NCBI GenBank assembly: GCA_963930645.1
Contig: OZ005657.1
Coordinates: 45,971,153 to 46,035,152 of the forward strand
Direction: 5' to 3'
DNA: 64,000 nt
DNA from: Salticus scenicus
Taxonomy: Eukaryota; Arthropoda; Arachnida; Araneae; Salticidae
A model generated the notes under the pieces. It made no database searches, had not been told where the DNA came from, and saw nothing but the letters and a program-made list of their open reading frames with translations. This document shows positions 1-12,469 of this stretch, in pieces. A program made the translations under genes and the position numbers. Within the stretch, counting starts at the first letter, position 1, and each line of letters starts with the position of its first letter.

Positions 1-18
1 CAACTGAGCTAATGGGCC
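1..18 (-). tRNA. tRNA-Ile, 5' end only, cut by window edge
   Basis: Contains tRNA bases 1-18 (acceptor 5' strand, U8, D stem 5' strand), identical to class A so far as it goes. The rest lies outside the window. Confidence 0.8.
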
Positions 19-333
19 ACGGAAATCGGAGGTTGCATTTACCTCTTTATATCCTGAGTCGATCTATATTGTTTCAGAATATTATACATATTATTAGGAC
101 AGAAATAGAATTCTTAAAAAAGCTCTGCTTCGATGTAAACTTTAATTAAATCATTTACACATTATATGTTTTATTTAGAAACATTCAACATCCATAAATT
201 ATGTTCAGATTGAATTTTATTTATTGCAACCCTCTTTGATAAGCCATACGGTTTAGGATGCTCTGAAGATATCGAAAGGTTTTCTTTTATCAAGTGAAAC
301 TTTTCTGCTAAATATTGGCCAAAAGCAACGCAT

Positions 334-407
334 TGGCCCATGGGGGGATCGAACCCACGACCTTCGCGTTATTAGCACGACGCTCTAACCAACTGAGCTA
401 ATGGGCC
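334..407 (-). tRNA. tRNA-Ile(AAU) copy 1, class A
   Basis: Class A. The 5' flank starts GCG rather than ACG on the plus strand. Confidence 0.85.
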
Positions 408-722
408 GCGAAAATCGGAAGTTACATTTACCTCTTTATATCCTGAGTCGATCTATATTGTTTCAGAATATTATACTTATTATTAGGACAGAAATAGAAT
501 TCTTAAAAAAGCTCTGCTTCGATGTAAACTTTAATTAAATCATTTACACATTATATGTTTTATTTAGAAACATTCAACATCCATAAATTATGTTCAGATT
601 GAATTTTATTTATTGCAACCCTCTTTGATAAGCCATACGGTTTAGGATGCTCTGAAGATATCGAAAGGTTTTCTTTTATCAAGTGAAACTTTTCTGCTAA
701 ATATTGGCCAAAAGCAACGCAT

Positions 723-796
723 TGGCCCATGGGGGGATCGAACCCACGACCTTCGCGTTATTAGCACGACGCTCTAACCAACTGAGCTAATGGGCC
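723..796 (-). tRNA. tRNA-Ile(AAU) copy 2, class A
   Basis: Class A, no private change. Confidence 0.85.
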
Positions 797-1112
797 ACGA
801 AAATCGGAAGTTACATTTACCTCTTTATATCCTGAGTCGATCTATATTGTTTCAGAATATTATACATATTATTAGGACAGAAATAGAATTCTTAAAAAAG
901 CTCTGCTTCGATGTAAACTTTAATTAAATCATTTACACATTATATGTTTTATTTAGAAACATTCAACTTTCATAAATTATGTTCAGATTGAATTTTATTT
1001 ATTGCCACCCTCTCTGATAAGCCATACGGTTTAGGATGCTCTGAAGATATCGGAAAGGTTTTCTTTTATCAAGTGAAACTTTTCTGCTAAATATTGGCCA
1101 AAAGTAACGCAT

Positions 1113-1186
1113 TGGCCCATGGGGGGATCGAACCCACGACCTTCGCATTATTAGCACGTCGCTCTAACCAACTGTGCTAATGGGCC
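1113..1186 (-). tRNA. tRNA-Ile(AAU) copy 3, class C
   Basis: First class C copy: D stem GCAC/GAGC and anticodon stem ACGTG/TGCGA. Its spacer has the one-base insertion ATCGGAAAGG that marks most class C units up to 34 kb. Confidence 0.55.
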
Positions 1187-1501
1187 ACGAAAATCGGAAG
1201 TTACATTTACCTCTTTATATCCTGAGTCGATCTATATTGTTTCAGAATATTATACATACTATTAGGACAGAAATAGAATTCTTAAAAAAGCTCTGCTTCG
1301 ATGTAAACTTTAATTAAATCATTTACACATTATATGTTTTATTTAGAAACATTCAACATCCATAAATTATGTTCAGATTGAATTTTATTTATTGCAACCC
1401 TCTTTGATAAGCCATACGGTTTTCGATGCTCTAAAGATATCGAAAGGTTTTCTTTTATCAAGTGAAACTTTTCTGCTAAATATTGGCCAAAAGCAACGCA
1501 T

Positions 1502-1575
1502 TGGTACATGGGGGGATCGAAGCCACGACCTGCGCGTTATTAGCACGACGCTCTAACCAACTGAGCTAATGGGCC
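1502..1575 (-). pseudogene. tRNA-Ile pseudogene copy 4, class B2
   Basis: Class B2: acceptor 3' strand ATGTACC leaves two mismatches; C53 breaks the T stem and B box. Confidence 0.75.
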
Positions 1576-1890
1576 ACGAAAATCGGAAGTTACATTTATC
1601 TCTTTATATCCTGATTCGATCTATATTGTTTCAGAATGTTATACATATTATTTGGACAGAAATAGAATTCTTAAAAAAGCTCTGCTTCGATGTAAACTTT
1701 AATTAACTCATTTACACATTATATGTTTTATTTAGAAACATTCAATTTTCATAAATTATGTTCCGATTGAATTTTATTTATTGCTACACTCTTTGATAAG
1801 CCATACGGTTTAGGATGCTCTGAAGATATCGAAAGGTTTTCTTTTATCAAGTGAAAATTTTCTACTAAATATTGGCCAAAAGCAACGCAT

Positions 1891-1964
1891 TGGCCCATGG
1901 GGGGATCGAACCCACGACCTTCGCGTTATTAGCACGACGCTCTAACCAACTGAGCTAATGGGCC
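1891..1964 (-). tRNA. tRNA-Ile(AAU) copy 5, class A
   Basis: Class A, no private change. Confidence 0.85.
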
Positions 1965-2279
1965 ACGAAAATGGGTATTTACATTTACCTCTTTATATCC
2001 TGAGTCGATCTATATTGTTTCAGAATGTTATACATATTATTAGGACAGAAATAGAATTCTTAAAAAAGCTCTGCTTCGATGTAAACTTTAATTAAATCAT
2101 TTACACATTATATGTTTTATTTAGAAACATTCAACTTTCATAAATTATGTTCAGATTGAATTTTATTTATTGCCACCCTCTCTGATAAGCCACACGGTTT
2201 AGGATGCTCTGAAGATATCGAAAGTTTTTCTTTTATCAAGTGAAACTTTTCTACTAAATATTTGCCAAAAGTAACGCAT

Positions 2280-2353
2280 TGGCCTATGGGGGGATCGAAC
2301 CCACGACCTTCGCGTTATTAGCACGACGCTCTAACCAACTGAGCTAATGGGCC
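2280..2353 (-). tRNA. tRNA-Ile(AAU) copy 6, class A
   Basis: Class A with A68, giving one acceptor mismatch (C5-A68). Confidence 0.7.
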
Positions 2354-2668
2354 ACGAAAATCGGAAGTTACATTTACCTATTTATATCCTGAGTCGATCT
2401 ATATTGTTTCAGAATATTATACATATTATTAGGACAGAAATAGAATTCTTAAAAAAGCTCTGCTTCGATGTAAACTTTAATTAAATCATTTACACATTAT
2501 ATGTTTTATTTAGAAACATTCAACATCCATAAATTATGTTCAGATTGAATTTTATTTATTGCAACCCTCTTTGATAAGCCATACGGTTTTCGATGCTCTA
2601 AATATATCGAAAGGTTTTCTTTTATCAAGTGAAACTTTTCTGCTAAATATTGGCCAAAAGCAACGCAT

Positions 2669-2742
2669 TGGCACATGGGGGGATCGAAGCCACGACCTGC
2701 GCGTTATTACCACGACGCTCTAACCAAGTGAGCTAATGGGCC
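2669..2742 (-). pseudogene. tRNA-Ile pseudogene copy 7, class B
   Basis: Class B with all five class changes: U69, C53, C43, G32 and the D-loop change ACTTGG. Confidence 0.75.
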
Positions 2743-3057
2743 ACGAAAATCGGAAGTTACATTTACCTCTTTATATCCTGAGTCGATCTATATTGTTTCA
2801 GAATGTTATACATATTATTTGGACAGAAATAGAATTCTTAAAAAAGCTCTGCTTCGATGTAAACTTTAATTAACTCATTTACACATTATATGTTTTATTT
2901 AGAAACATTCAATTTTCATAAATTATGTTCCGATTGAATTTTATTTATTGCCACACTCTTTGATAAGCCATACGGTTTAGGATGCTCTGAAGATATCGAA
3001 AGGTTTTCTTTTATCAAGTGAAAATTTTCTACTAAATATTGGCCAAAAGCAACGCAT

Positions 3058-3131
3058 TGCCCCATGGGGGGATCGAACCCACGACCTCCGCGTTATTAGC
3101 ACGACGCTCTAACCAACTGAGCTAATGGGCC
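3058..3131 (-). tRNA. tRNA-Ile(AAU) copy 8, class A
   Basis: Class A with G71 (acceptor mismatch G2-G71) and G43 (U27-G43 wobble). The same pair of changes recurs in copy 26. Confidence 0.65.
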
Positions 3132-3446
3132 ACGAAAATGGGTATTTACATTTACCTCTTTATATCCTGAGTCGATCTATATTGTTTCAGAATGTTATAC
3201 ATATTATTAGGACAGAAATAGAATTCTTAAAAAAGCTCTGCTTCGATGTAAACTTTAATTAAATCATTTACACATTATATGTTTTATTTAGAAACATTCA
3301 ACATCCATAAATTATGTTCAGATTGAATTTTATTTATTGCAACCCTCTTTGATAAGCCATACGGTTTAGGATGCTCTGAAGATATCGAAAGGTTTTCTTT
3401 TATCAAGTGAAACTTTTCTGCTAAATATTGGCCAAAAGCAACGCAT

Positions 3447-3520
3447 TGGCCCATGGGGGGATCGAACCCACGACCTTCGCGTTATTAGCACGACGCTCTA
3501 ACCAACTGAGCTAATGGGCC
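3447..3520 (-). tRNA. tRNA-Ile(AAU) copy 9, class A
   Basis: Class A, no private change. Confidence 0.85.
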
Positions 3521-3835
3521 ACGAAAATCGGAAGTTACATTTACCTCTTTATATCCTGAGTCGATCTATATTGTTTCAGAATATTATACTTATTATTAGG
3601 ACAGAAATAGAATTCTTAAAAAAGCTCTGCTTCGATGTAAACTTTAATTAAATCATTTACACATTATATGTTTTATTTAGAAACATTCAACATCCATAAA
3701 TTATGTTCAGATTGAATTTTATTTATTGCAACACTCTTTGATAAGCCATACGGTTTAGGATGCTCTGAAGATATCGAAAGGTTTTCTTTTATCAAGTGAA
3801 ACTCTTCTGCTAAATATTGGCCAAAAGCAACGCAT

Positions 3836-3909
3836 TGGCCCATGGGGGGATCGAACCCACGACCTTTGCGTTATTAGCACGACGCTCTAACCAACTGAGC
3901 TAATGGGCC
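3836..3909 (-). tRNA. tRNA-Ile(AAU) copy 10, class A
   Basis: Class A with A42, giving a C28-A42 mismatch. Confidence 0.7.
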
Positions 3910-4224
3910 ACGAAAATCGGAAGTTACATTTACCTCTTTATATCCTGAGTCGATCTATATTGTTTCAGAATATTATACATATTATTAGGACAGAAATAGA
4001 ATTCTTAAAAAAGCTCTGCTTCGATGTAAACTTTAATTAAATCATTTACACATTATATGTTTTATTTAGAAACATTCAACTTTCATAAATTATGTTCAGA
4101 TTGAATTTTATTTATTGCCACCCACTCTGATAAGCCACACGGTTTAGGATGCTCTGAAGATATCGAATGTTTTTCTTTTATCAAGTGAAACTTTTCTACT
4201 AAATATTTGCCAAAAGTAACGCAT

Positions 4225-4298
4225 TGGCCCATGGGGGGATCGAACCCACGACCTTCGCGTTATTAGCACGACGCTCTAACCAACTGAGCTAATGGGCC
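4225..4298 (-). tRNA. tRNA-Ile(AAU) copy 11, class A
   Basis: Class A, no private change. Confidence 0.85.
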
Positions 4299-4613
4299 AC
4301 GAAAATCGGAAGTTACATTTACCTATTTATATCCTGAGTCGATCTATATTGTTTCAGAATATTATACTTATTATTAGGACAGAAATAGAATTCTTAAAAA
4401 AGCTCTGCTTCTATGTAAACTTTAATTAAATCATTTACACTTTATATGTTTTATTTAGAAACATTCAACATCCATAAATTATGTTCAGATTGAATTTTAT
4501 TTATTGCAACCCTCTTTGATAAGCCATACGGTTTAGGATGCTCTGAAGATATCGAAAGGTTTTATTTTATCAAGAGAAACTTTTCTGCTAAATATTGGCC
4601 AAAAGTAACGCAT

Positions 4614-4687
4614 TGGCCCATGGGGGGATCGAACCCACGAACTTCGCGTTATTAGCACGACGCTCTAACCAACTTAGCTAATGGGCC
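4614..4687 (-). tRNA. tRNA-Ile(AAU) copy 12, class G, D stem damaged
   Basis: Class G (U46) with C13 changed to A, which breaks one D-stem pair. Confidence 0.6.
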
Positions 4688-5002
4688 ACGAAAATCGGAA
4701 GTTACATTTACCTCTTTATATCCTGAGTCGATCTATATTGTTTCAGAATATTATACATATTATAAGGACAGAAATAGAATTCTTAAAAAAGCTCTGCTTC
4801 GATGTAAACTTTAATTAAATCATTTACACATTATATGTTTTATTTAGAAACATTCAACTTTCATAAATTATGTTCAGATTGAATTTTATTTATTGCCACC
4901 CTCTCTGATAAGCCACACGGTTTAGGATGCTCTGAATATATCGAAAGTTTTTCTTTTATCAAGTGAAACTTTTCTACTAAATATTTGCCAAAAGTAACGC
5001 AT

Positions 5003-5076
5003 TGGCCCATGGGGGGATCGAACCCACGCCCATCGCGTTATTAGCAAGACGCTCTAACCAACTGAGCTAATGGGCC
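5003..5076 (-). tRNA. tRNA-Ile(AAU) copy 13, class A, degenerate
   Basis: Class A with U29 (anticodon-stem mismatch) and two variable-region changes; probably failing. Confidence 0.5.
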
Positions 5077-5391
5077 ACGAAAATCGGAAGTTACATTTAC
5101 CTATTTATATCCTGAATCGATCTATATTGTTTCAGAATATTATACATATTATTAGGACAGAAATAGAATTCTTAAAAAAGCTCTGCTTCGATGTAAACTT
5201 TAATTAAATCATTTACACATTATATGTTTTATTTAGAAACATTCAACATCCATAAATTATGTTCAGATTGAATTTTATTTATTGCAACCCTCTTTGATAA
5301 GCCATACGGTTTTCGATGCTCTAAAGATATCGAAAGGTTTTCTTTTATCAAGTGAAACTTTTCTGCTAAATATTGGCCAAAAGCAACGCAT

Positions 5392-5466
5392 TGGCCCATG
5401 GGGGGGATCGAACCCACGACCTTCGCGTTATTAGCACGACGCTCTAACCAACTGAGCTAATGGGCC
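5392..5466 (-). tRNA. tRNA-Ile(AAU) copy 14, class A, 75 nt
   Basis: Class A with one extra C at the T stem-acceptor junction (seven Cs instead of six). Confidence 0.65.
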
Positions 5467-5781
5467 ACGAAAATGGGTATTTACATTTACCTCTTTATAT
5501 CCTGAGTCGATCTATATTGTTTCAGAATGTTATACATATTATTAGGACAGAAATAGAATTCTTAAAAAAGCTCTGCTTCGATGTAAACTTTAATTAACTC
5601 ATTTACACATTATATGTTTTATTTAGAAACATTCAATTTTCATAAATTATGTTCCGATTGAATTTTATTTATTGCCACACTCTTTGATAAGCCATACGGT
5701 TTTCGATGCTCTAAAGATATCGAAAGGTTTTCTTTTATCAAGTGAAACTTTTCTGCTAAATATTGGCCAAAAGCAACGCAT

Positions 5782-5855
5782 TGGTACATGGGGGGATCGA
5801 AGCCACGACCTGCGCGTTATTAGCACGACGCTCTAACCAACTGAGCTAATCGGCC
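5782..5855 (-). pseudogene. tRNA-Ile pseudogene copy 15, class B2
   Basis: Class B2 plus a C5 to G change in the acceptor 5' strand. Confidence 0.75.
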
Positions 5856-6170
5856 ACGAAAATCGGAAGTTACATTTACCTCTTTATATCCTGAGTCGAT
5901 CTATATTGTTTCAGAATGTTATACATATTATTTGGACAGAAATAGAATTCTTAAAAAAGCTCTGCTTCGATGTAAACTTTAATTAACTCATTTACACATT
6001 ATATGTTTTATTTAGAAACATTCAATTTTCATAAATTATGTTCCGATTGAATTTTATTTATTGCCACACTCTTTGATAAGCCATACGGTTTAGGATGCTC
6101 TGAAGATATCGAAAGGTTTTCTTTTATCAAGTGAAAATTTTCTGCTAAATATTGGCCAAAAGCAACGCAT

Positions 6171-6244
6171 TGGCCCATGGGGGGATCGAACCCACGACCT
6201 TCGCGTTATTAGCACGACGCTCTAACCAACTGAGCTAATGGGCC
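6171..6244 (-). tRNA. tRNA-Ile(AAU) copy 16, class A
   Basis: Class A, no private change. Confidence 0.85.
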
Positions 6245-6559
6245 ACGAAAATCGGACGTTACATTTACCTATTTATATCCTGAGTCGATCTATATTGTTT
6301 CAGAATGTTATACATATTATTAGTACAGAAATAGAATTCTTATAAAAGCTCTGCTTCGATGTAAACTTTAATTAAATCATTTACACATTATATGTTTTAT
6401 TTAGAAACATTCAACTTTCATAAATTATGTTCAGATTGAATTTTATTTATTGCCACCCTCTCTGATAAGCCACACGGTTTAGGATGCTCTGAAGATATCG
6501 AAAGTTTTTCTTTTATCAAGTGAAACTTTTCTACTAAATATTTGCCAAAAGTAACGCAT

Positions 6560-6633
6560 TGGCCCATGGGGGGATCGAACCCACGACCTTCGCGTTATTA
6601 GCACGACGCTCTAACCAACTGAGCTAATGGGCC
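6560..6633 (-). tRNA. tRNA-Ile(AAU) copy 17, class A
   Basis: Class A, no private change. Confidence 0.85.
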
Positions 6634-6948
6634 ACGAAAATCGGAAGTTTCATTTACCTATTTATATCCTGAGTCGATCTATATTGTTTCAGAATATTAT
6701 ACATATTATTAGGACAGAAATAGAATTCTTAAAAAAGCTCTGCTTCGATGTAAACTTTAATTAAATCATTTACACATTATATGTTTTATTTAGAAACATT
6801 CAACATCCATAAATTATGTTCAGATTGAATTTTATTTATTGCAACCCTCTTTGATAAGCCATACGGTTTTCGATGCTCTAAATATATCGAAAGGTTTTCT
6901 TTTATCAAGTGAAACTTTTCTGCTAAATATTGGCCAAAAACAACGCAT

Positions 6949-7022
6949 TGGCACATGGGGGGATCGAAGCCACGACCTGCGCGTCATTACCACGACGCTC
7001 TAACCAACTGAGCTAATGGGCC
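6949..7022 (-). pseudogene. tRNA-Ile pseudogene copy 18, class B
   Basis: Class B with G32 and A37 changed to G, but with a normal D loop, so the D-loop mark is not always linked to G32. Confidence 0.75.
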
Positions 7023-7337
7023 ACGAAAATCGGAAGTTACATTTACCTCTTTATATCCTGAGTCGATCTATATTGTTTCAGAATGTTATACATATTATTA
7101 GGACAGAAATAGAATTCTTAAAAAAGCTCTGCTTCGATGTAAACTTTAATTAAATCATTTACACATTATATGTTTTATTTAGAAACATTCAACTTTCATA
7201 AATTATGTTCAGATTGAATTTTATTTATTGCCACCCTCTCTGATAAGCCACACGGTTTAGGATGCTCTGAAGATATCGAAAGTTTTTCTTTTATCAAGTG
7301 AAACTTTTCTACTAAATATTTGCCAAAAGTAACGCAT

Positions 7338-7411
7338 TGGCCCATGGGGGGATCGAACCCACGACCTTCGCGTTATTAGCACGACGCTCTAACCAACTGA
7401 GCTAATGGGCC
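7338..7411 (-). tRNA. tRNA-Ile(AAU) copy 19, class A
   Basis: Class A, no private change. Confidence 0.85.
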
Positions 7412-7726
7412 ACGAAAATCGGAAGTTACATTTATCTTTTTATATCCTGAGTCGATCTATATTGTTTCAGAATTTTATACATATTATTTGGACAGAAATA
7501 GAATTCTTAAAAAAGCTCTGCTTCGATGTAAACTTTAAATTACTCATTTACACATTATATGTTTTATTTAGAAACATTCAATTTTCATAAATTATGTTCC
7601 GATTGAATTTTATTTATTGCCACACTCTTTGATAAGCCATACGGTTTAGGATGCTCTGAAGATATCGAAAGGTTTTCTTTTATCAAGTGAAAATTTTCTA
7701 CTAAATATTGGCCAAAAGCAACGCAT

Positions 7727-7800
7727 TGGCCCATGGGGGGATCGAACCCACGACCTTCGCGTTATTAGCACGACGCTCTAACCAACTGAGCTAATGGGCC
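7727..7800 (-). tRNA. tRNA-Ile(AAU) copy 20, class A
   Basis: Class A; opens the three-unit repeat. Confidence 0.85.
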
Positions 7801-8115
7801 ACGAAAATGGGTATTTACATTTACCTCTTTATATCCTGAGTCGATCTATATTGTTTCAGAATGTTATACATATTATTAGGACAGAAATAGAATTCTTAAA
7901 AAAGCTCTGCTTCGATGTAAACTTTAATTAAATCATTTACACATTATATGTTTTATTTAGAAACATTCAACTTTCATAAATTATGTTCAGATTGAATTTT
8001 ATTTATTGCCACCCTCTCTGATAAGCCACACGGTTTAGGATGCTCTGAAGATATCGAAAGTTTTTCTTTTATCAAGTGAAACTTTTCTACTAAATATTTG
8101 CCAAAAGTAACGCAT

Positions 8116-8189
8116 TGGCCCATGGGGGGATCGAACCCACGACCTTCGCGTTATTAGCACGACGCTCTAACCAACTGAGCTAATGGGCC
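8116..8189 (-). tRNA. tRNA-Ile(AAU) copy 21, class A
   Basis: Class A, no private change. Confidence 0.85.
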
Positions 8190-8504
8190 ACGAAAATCGG
8201 AAGTTACATTTACCTATTTATATCCTGAGTCGATCTATATTGTTTCAGAATATTATACATATTATTAAGACAGAAATAGAATTCTTAAAAAAGCTCTGCT
8301 TCGATGTAAACTTTAATTAAATCATTTACACATTATATGTTTTATTTAGAAACATTCAACATCCATAAATTATGTTCAGATTGAATTTTATTTATTGCAA
8401 CCCTCTTTGATAAGCCATACGGTTTTCGATGCTCTAAATATATCGAAAGGTTTTCTTTTATCAAGTGAAACTTTTCTGCTAAATATTGGCCAAAAGCAAC
8501 GCAT

Positions 8505-8578
8505 TGGCACATGGGGGGATCGAAGCCACGACCTGCGCGTTATTACCACGACGCTCTAACCAAGTGAGCTAATGGGCC
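8505..8578 (-). pseudogene. tRNA-Ile pseudogene copy 22, class B
   Basis: Full class B set. Confidence 0.75.
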
Positions 8579-8893
8579 ACGAAAATCGGAAGTTACATTT
8601 ACCTCTTTATATCCTGAGACGATCTATATTGTTTCAGAATGTTATACATATTATTTGGACAGAAATAGAATTCTTAAAAAAGCTCTGCTTCGATGTAAAC
8701 TTTAATTAACTCATTTACACATTATATGTTTTATTTAGAAACATTCAATTTTCATAAATTATGTTCCGATTGAATTTTATTTATTGCCACACTCTTTGAT
8801 AAGCCATACGGTTTAGGATGCTCTGAAGATATCGAAAGGTTTTCTTTTATCAAGTGAAAATTTTCTACTAAATATTGGCCAAAAGCAACGCAT

Positions 8894-8967
8894 TGGCCCA
8901 TGGGGGGATCGAACCCACGACCTTCGCGTTATTAGCACGACGCTCTAACCAACTGAGCTAATGGGCC
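8894..8967 (-). tRNA. tRNA-Ile(AAU) copy 23, class A
   Basis: Class A, no private change. Confidence 0.85.
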
Positions 8968-9282
8968 ACGAAAATGGGTATTTACATTTACCTCTTTATA
9001 TCCTGAGTCGATCTATATTGTTTCAGAATGTTATACATATTATTAGGACAGAAATAGAATTCTTAAAAAAGCTCTGCTTCGATGTAAACTTTAATTAAAT
9101 CATTTACACATTATATGTTTTATTTAGAAACATTCAACTTTCATAAATTATGTTCAGATTCAATTTTATTTATTGCCACCCTCTCTGATAAGCCACACGG
9201 TTTAGGATGCTCTGAAGATATCGAAAGTTTTTCTTTTATCAAGTGAAACTTTTCTACTAAATATTTGCCAAAAGTAACGCAT

Positions 9283-9356
9283 TGGCCCATGGGGGGATCG
9301 AACCCACGACCTTCGCGTTATTAGCACGACGCTCTAACCAACTGAGCTAATGGGCC
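9283..9356 (-). tRNA. tRNA-Ile(AAU) copy 24, class A
   Basis: Class A, no private change. Confidence 0.85.
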
Positions 9357-9671
9357 ACGAAAATCGGAAGTTACATTTACCTATTTATATCCTGAGTCGA
9401 TCTATATTGTTTCAGAATATTATACATATTATTAGGACAGAAATAGAATTCTTAAAAAAGCTCTGCTTCGATGTAAACTTTAATTAAATCATTTACACAT
9501 TATATGTTTTATTTAGAAACATTCAACATCCATAAATTATGTTCAGATTGAATTTTATTTATTGCAACCCTCTTTGATAAGCCATACGGTTTTCGATGCT
9601 CTAAATATATCGAAAGGTTTTCTTTTATCAAGTGAAACTTTTCTGCTAAATATTGGCCAAAAGCAACGCGT

Positions 9672-9745
9672 TGGCACATGGGGGGATCGAAGCCACGACC
9701 TGCGCGTTATTACCACGACGCTCTAACCAAGTGAGCTAATGGGCC
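9672..9745 (-). pseudogene. tRNA-Ile pseudogene copy 25, class B
   Basis: Full class B set. Confidence 0.75.
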
Positions 9746-10060
9746 ACGAAAATCGGAAGTTACATTTACCTCTTTATATCCTGAGTCGATCTATATTGTT
9801 TCAGAATGTTATACATATTATTTGGACAGAAATAGAATTCTTAAAAAAGCTCTGCTTCGATGTAAACTTTAATTAACTCATTTACACATTATTTGTTTTA
9901 TTTAGAAACATTCAATTTTCATAAATTATGTTCCGATTGAATTTTATTTATTGCCACACTCTTTGATAAGCCATACGGTTTAGGATGCTCTGAAGATATC
10001 GAAAGGTTTTCTTTTATCAAGTGAAAATTTTCTACTAAATATTGGCCAAAAGCAACGCAT

Positions 10061-10135
10061 TGCCCCATGGGGGGGATCGAACCCACGACCTCCGCGTTAT
10101 TAGCACGACGCTCTAACCAACTGAGCTAATGGGCC
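10061..10135 (-). tRNA. tRNA-Ile(AAU) copy 26, class A, 75 nt
   Basis: Class A with G71, G43 and one extra C after the T stem; weak acceptor. Confidence 0.55.
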
Positions 10136-10450
10136 ACGAAAATGGGTATTTACATTTACCTCTTTATATCCTGAGTCGATCTATATTGTTTCAGAATGTT
10201 ATACATATTATTAGGACAGAAATAGAATTCTTAAAAAAGCTCTGCTTCGATGTAAACTTTAATTAAATCATTTACACATTATATGTTTTATTTAGAAACA
10301 TTCAACTTTCATAAATTATGTTCAGATTGAATTTTATTTATTGCCACCCTCTCTGATAAGCCACACGGTTTAGGATGCTCTGAAGATATCGAAAGTTTTT
10401 CTTTTATCAAGTGAAACTTTTCTACTTAATATTTGCCAAAAGTAACGCAT

Positions 10451-10524
10451 TGGCCCATGGGGGGATCGAACCCACGACCTTCGCGTTATTAGCACGACGC
10501 TCTAACCAACTGAGCTAATGGGCC
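10451..10524 (-). tRNA. tRNA-Ile(AAU) copy 27, class A
   Basis: Class A, no private change. Confidence 0.85.
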
Positions 10525-10839
10525 ACGAAAATCGGAAGTTACATTTACCTATTTATATCCTGAGTCGATCTATATTGTTTCAGAATATTATACATATTAT
10601 TAGGACAGAAATAGAATTCTTAAAAAAGCTCTGCTTCGATGTAAACTTTAATTAAATCATTTACACATTATATGTTTTATTTAGAAACATTCAACATCCA
10701 TAAATTATGTTCAGATTGAATTTTATTTATTGCAACCCTCTTTGATAAGCCATACGGTTTTCGATGCTCTAAATATATCGAAAGGTTTTCTTTTATCAAG
10801 TGAAACTTTTCTGCTAAATATTGGCCAAAAGCAACGCAT

Positions 10840-10913
10840 TGGCACATGGGGGGATCGAAGCCACGACCTGCGCGTTATTACCACGACGCTCTAACCAAGT
10901 GAGCTAATGGGCC
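10840..10913 (-). pseudogene. tRNA-Ile pseudogene copy 28, class B
   Basis: Full class B set. Confidence 0.75.
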
Positions 10914-11228
10914 ACGAAAATCGGAAGTTACATTTACCTCTTTATATCCTGAGTCGATCTATATTGTTTCAGAATGTTATACATATTATTTGGACAGAAA
11001 TAGAATTCTTAAAAAAGCTCTGCTTCGATGTAAACTTTTATTAACTCATTTACACATTATATGTTTTATTTAGAAACATTCAATTTTCATAAATTATGTT
11101 CCGATTGAATTTTATTTATTGCCACACTCTTTGATAAGCCATACGGTTTAGGATGCTCTGAAGATATCGAAAGGTTTTCTTTTATCAAGTGAAACTTTTC
11201 TGCTAAATATTGGCCAAAAGTAACGCAT

Positions 11229-11302
11229 TGGCCCATGGGGGGATCGAACCCACGACCTTCGCGTTATTAGCACGACGCTCTAACCAACTGAGCTAATGGG
11301 CC
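11229..11302 (-). tRNA. tRNA-Ile(AAU) copy 29, class A
   Basis: Class A; the 5' flank is the ACGGAAATCAGAGG type. Confidence 0.85.
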
Positions 11303-11617
11303 ACGGAAATCAGAGGTTGCATTTACCTCTTTATATCCTGAGTCGATCTATATTGTTTCAGAATATTATACATATTATTAGGACAGAAATAGAATTCTTA
11401 AAAAAGCTCTGCTTCGATGTAAACTTTAATTAAATCATTTACACATTATATGTTTTATTTAGAAACATTCAACATCCATAAATTATGTTCAGATTGAATT
11501 TTATTTATTGCAACCCTCTTTGATAAGCCATACGGTTTAGGATGCTCTGAAGATATCGAAAGGTTTTCTTTTATCAAGTGAAACTTTTCTGCTAAATATT
11601 GGCCAAAAGCAACGCAT

Positions 11618-11691
11618 TGGCCCATGGGGGGATCGAAACCACGACCTTCGCGTTATTAGCACGACGCTCTAACCAACTGAGCTAATTGGCC
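11618..11691 (-). tRNA. tRNA-Ile(AAU) copy 30, class A
   Basis: Class A with U51 in place of G51 (T-stem pair lost) and C5 changed to A in the acceptor. Confidence 0.55.
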
Positions 11692-12006
11692 ACGAAAATC
11701 GGAAGTTACATTTACCTCTTTATAAACTGAGTCGATCTATATTGTTTCAGAATATTATACTTATTATTAGGACAGAAATAGAATTCTTAAAAAAGCTCTG
11801 CTTCGATGTAAACTTTAATTAAATCATTTACACATTATATGATTTATTTAGAAACATTCAACATCCATAAATTATGTTCAGATTGAATTTTATTTATTGC
11901 AACCCTCTTTGATAAGCCATACGGTTTTCGATGCTCTAAATATATCGAAAGGTTTTCTTTTATCAAGTGAAACTTTTCTGCTAAATATTGGCCAAAAGCA
12001 ACGCAT

Positions 12007-12080
12007 TGGCACATGGGGGGATCGAAGCCACGACCTGCGCGTTATTACCACGACGCTCTAACCAAGTGAGCTAATGGGCC
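12007..12080 (-). pseudogene. tRNA-Ile pseudogene copy 31, class B
   Basis: Full class B set. The TATA-like element in its 5' spacer is part of the altered TTTATATCC region of this block. Confidence 0.75.
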
Positions 12081-12395
12081 ACGAAAATCGGAAGTTACAT
12101 TTACCTCTTTATATCCTGAGTCGATCTATATTGTTTCAGAATGTTATACATATTATTTGGACAGAAATAGAATTCTTAAAAAAGCTCTGCTTCGATGTAA
12201 ACTTTAATTAACTCATTTACACATTATATGTTTTATTTAGAAACATTCAATTTTCATAAATTATGTTCCGATTGAATTTTATTTATTGCCACACTCTTTG
12301 ATAAGCCATACGGTTTAGGATGCTCTGAAGATATCGAAAGGTTTTCTTTTATCAAGTGAAAATTTTCTACTAAATATTGGCCAAAAGCAACGCAT

Positions 12396-12469
12396 TGGCC
12401 CATGGGGGGATCGAACCCACGACCTTCGCGTTATTAGCACGACGCTCTAACCAACTGAGCTAATGGGCC
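12396..12469 (-). tRNA. tRNA-Ile(AAU) copy 32, class A
   Basis: Class A; first unit of segmental duplication 1. Confidence 0.85.

Noticed and set aside
5229..5417. Minus-strand open frame of 62 codons, with similar frames at 37861, 43293, 48530, 52419, 54363, 55492, 56306, 57861, 59805 and 60582.
   Set aside because: All begin in or next to the tRNA and run into the spacer of the repeat unit. They open and close with single-base differences between units, and most units lack them, so they are chance frames in a repeated non-coding sequence.
5392..5466. Anticodon or isoacceptor switch among the copies.
   Set aside because: I saw AAU in every complete copy, including pseudogene classes; changes near the loop (G32, A33, G37) leave positions 34-36 unchanged.
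7405..7590. Plus-strand open frame of 61 codons.
   Set aside because: It occurs in one unit only, because of local changes such as TTTAAATTAC; the same spacer is closed in other units and there is no coding signature.
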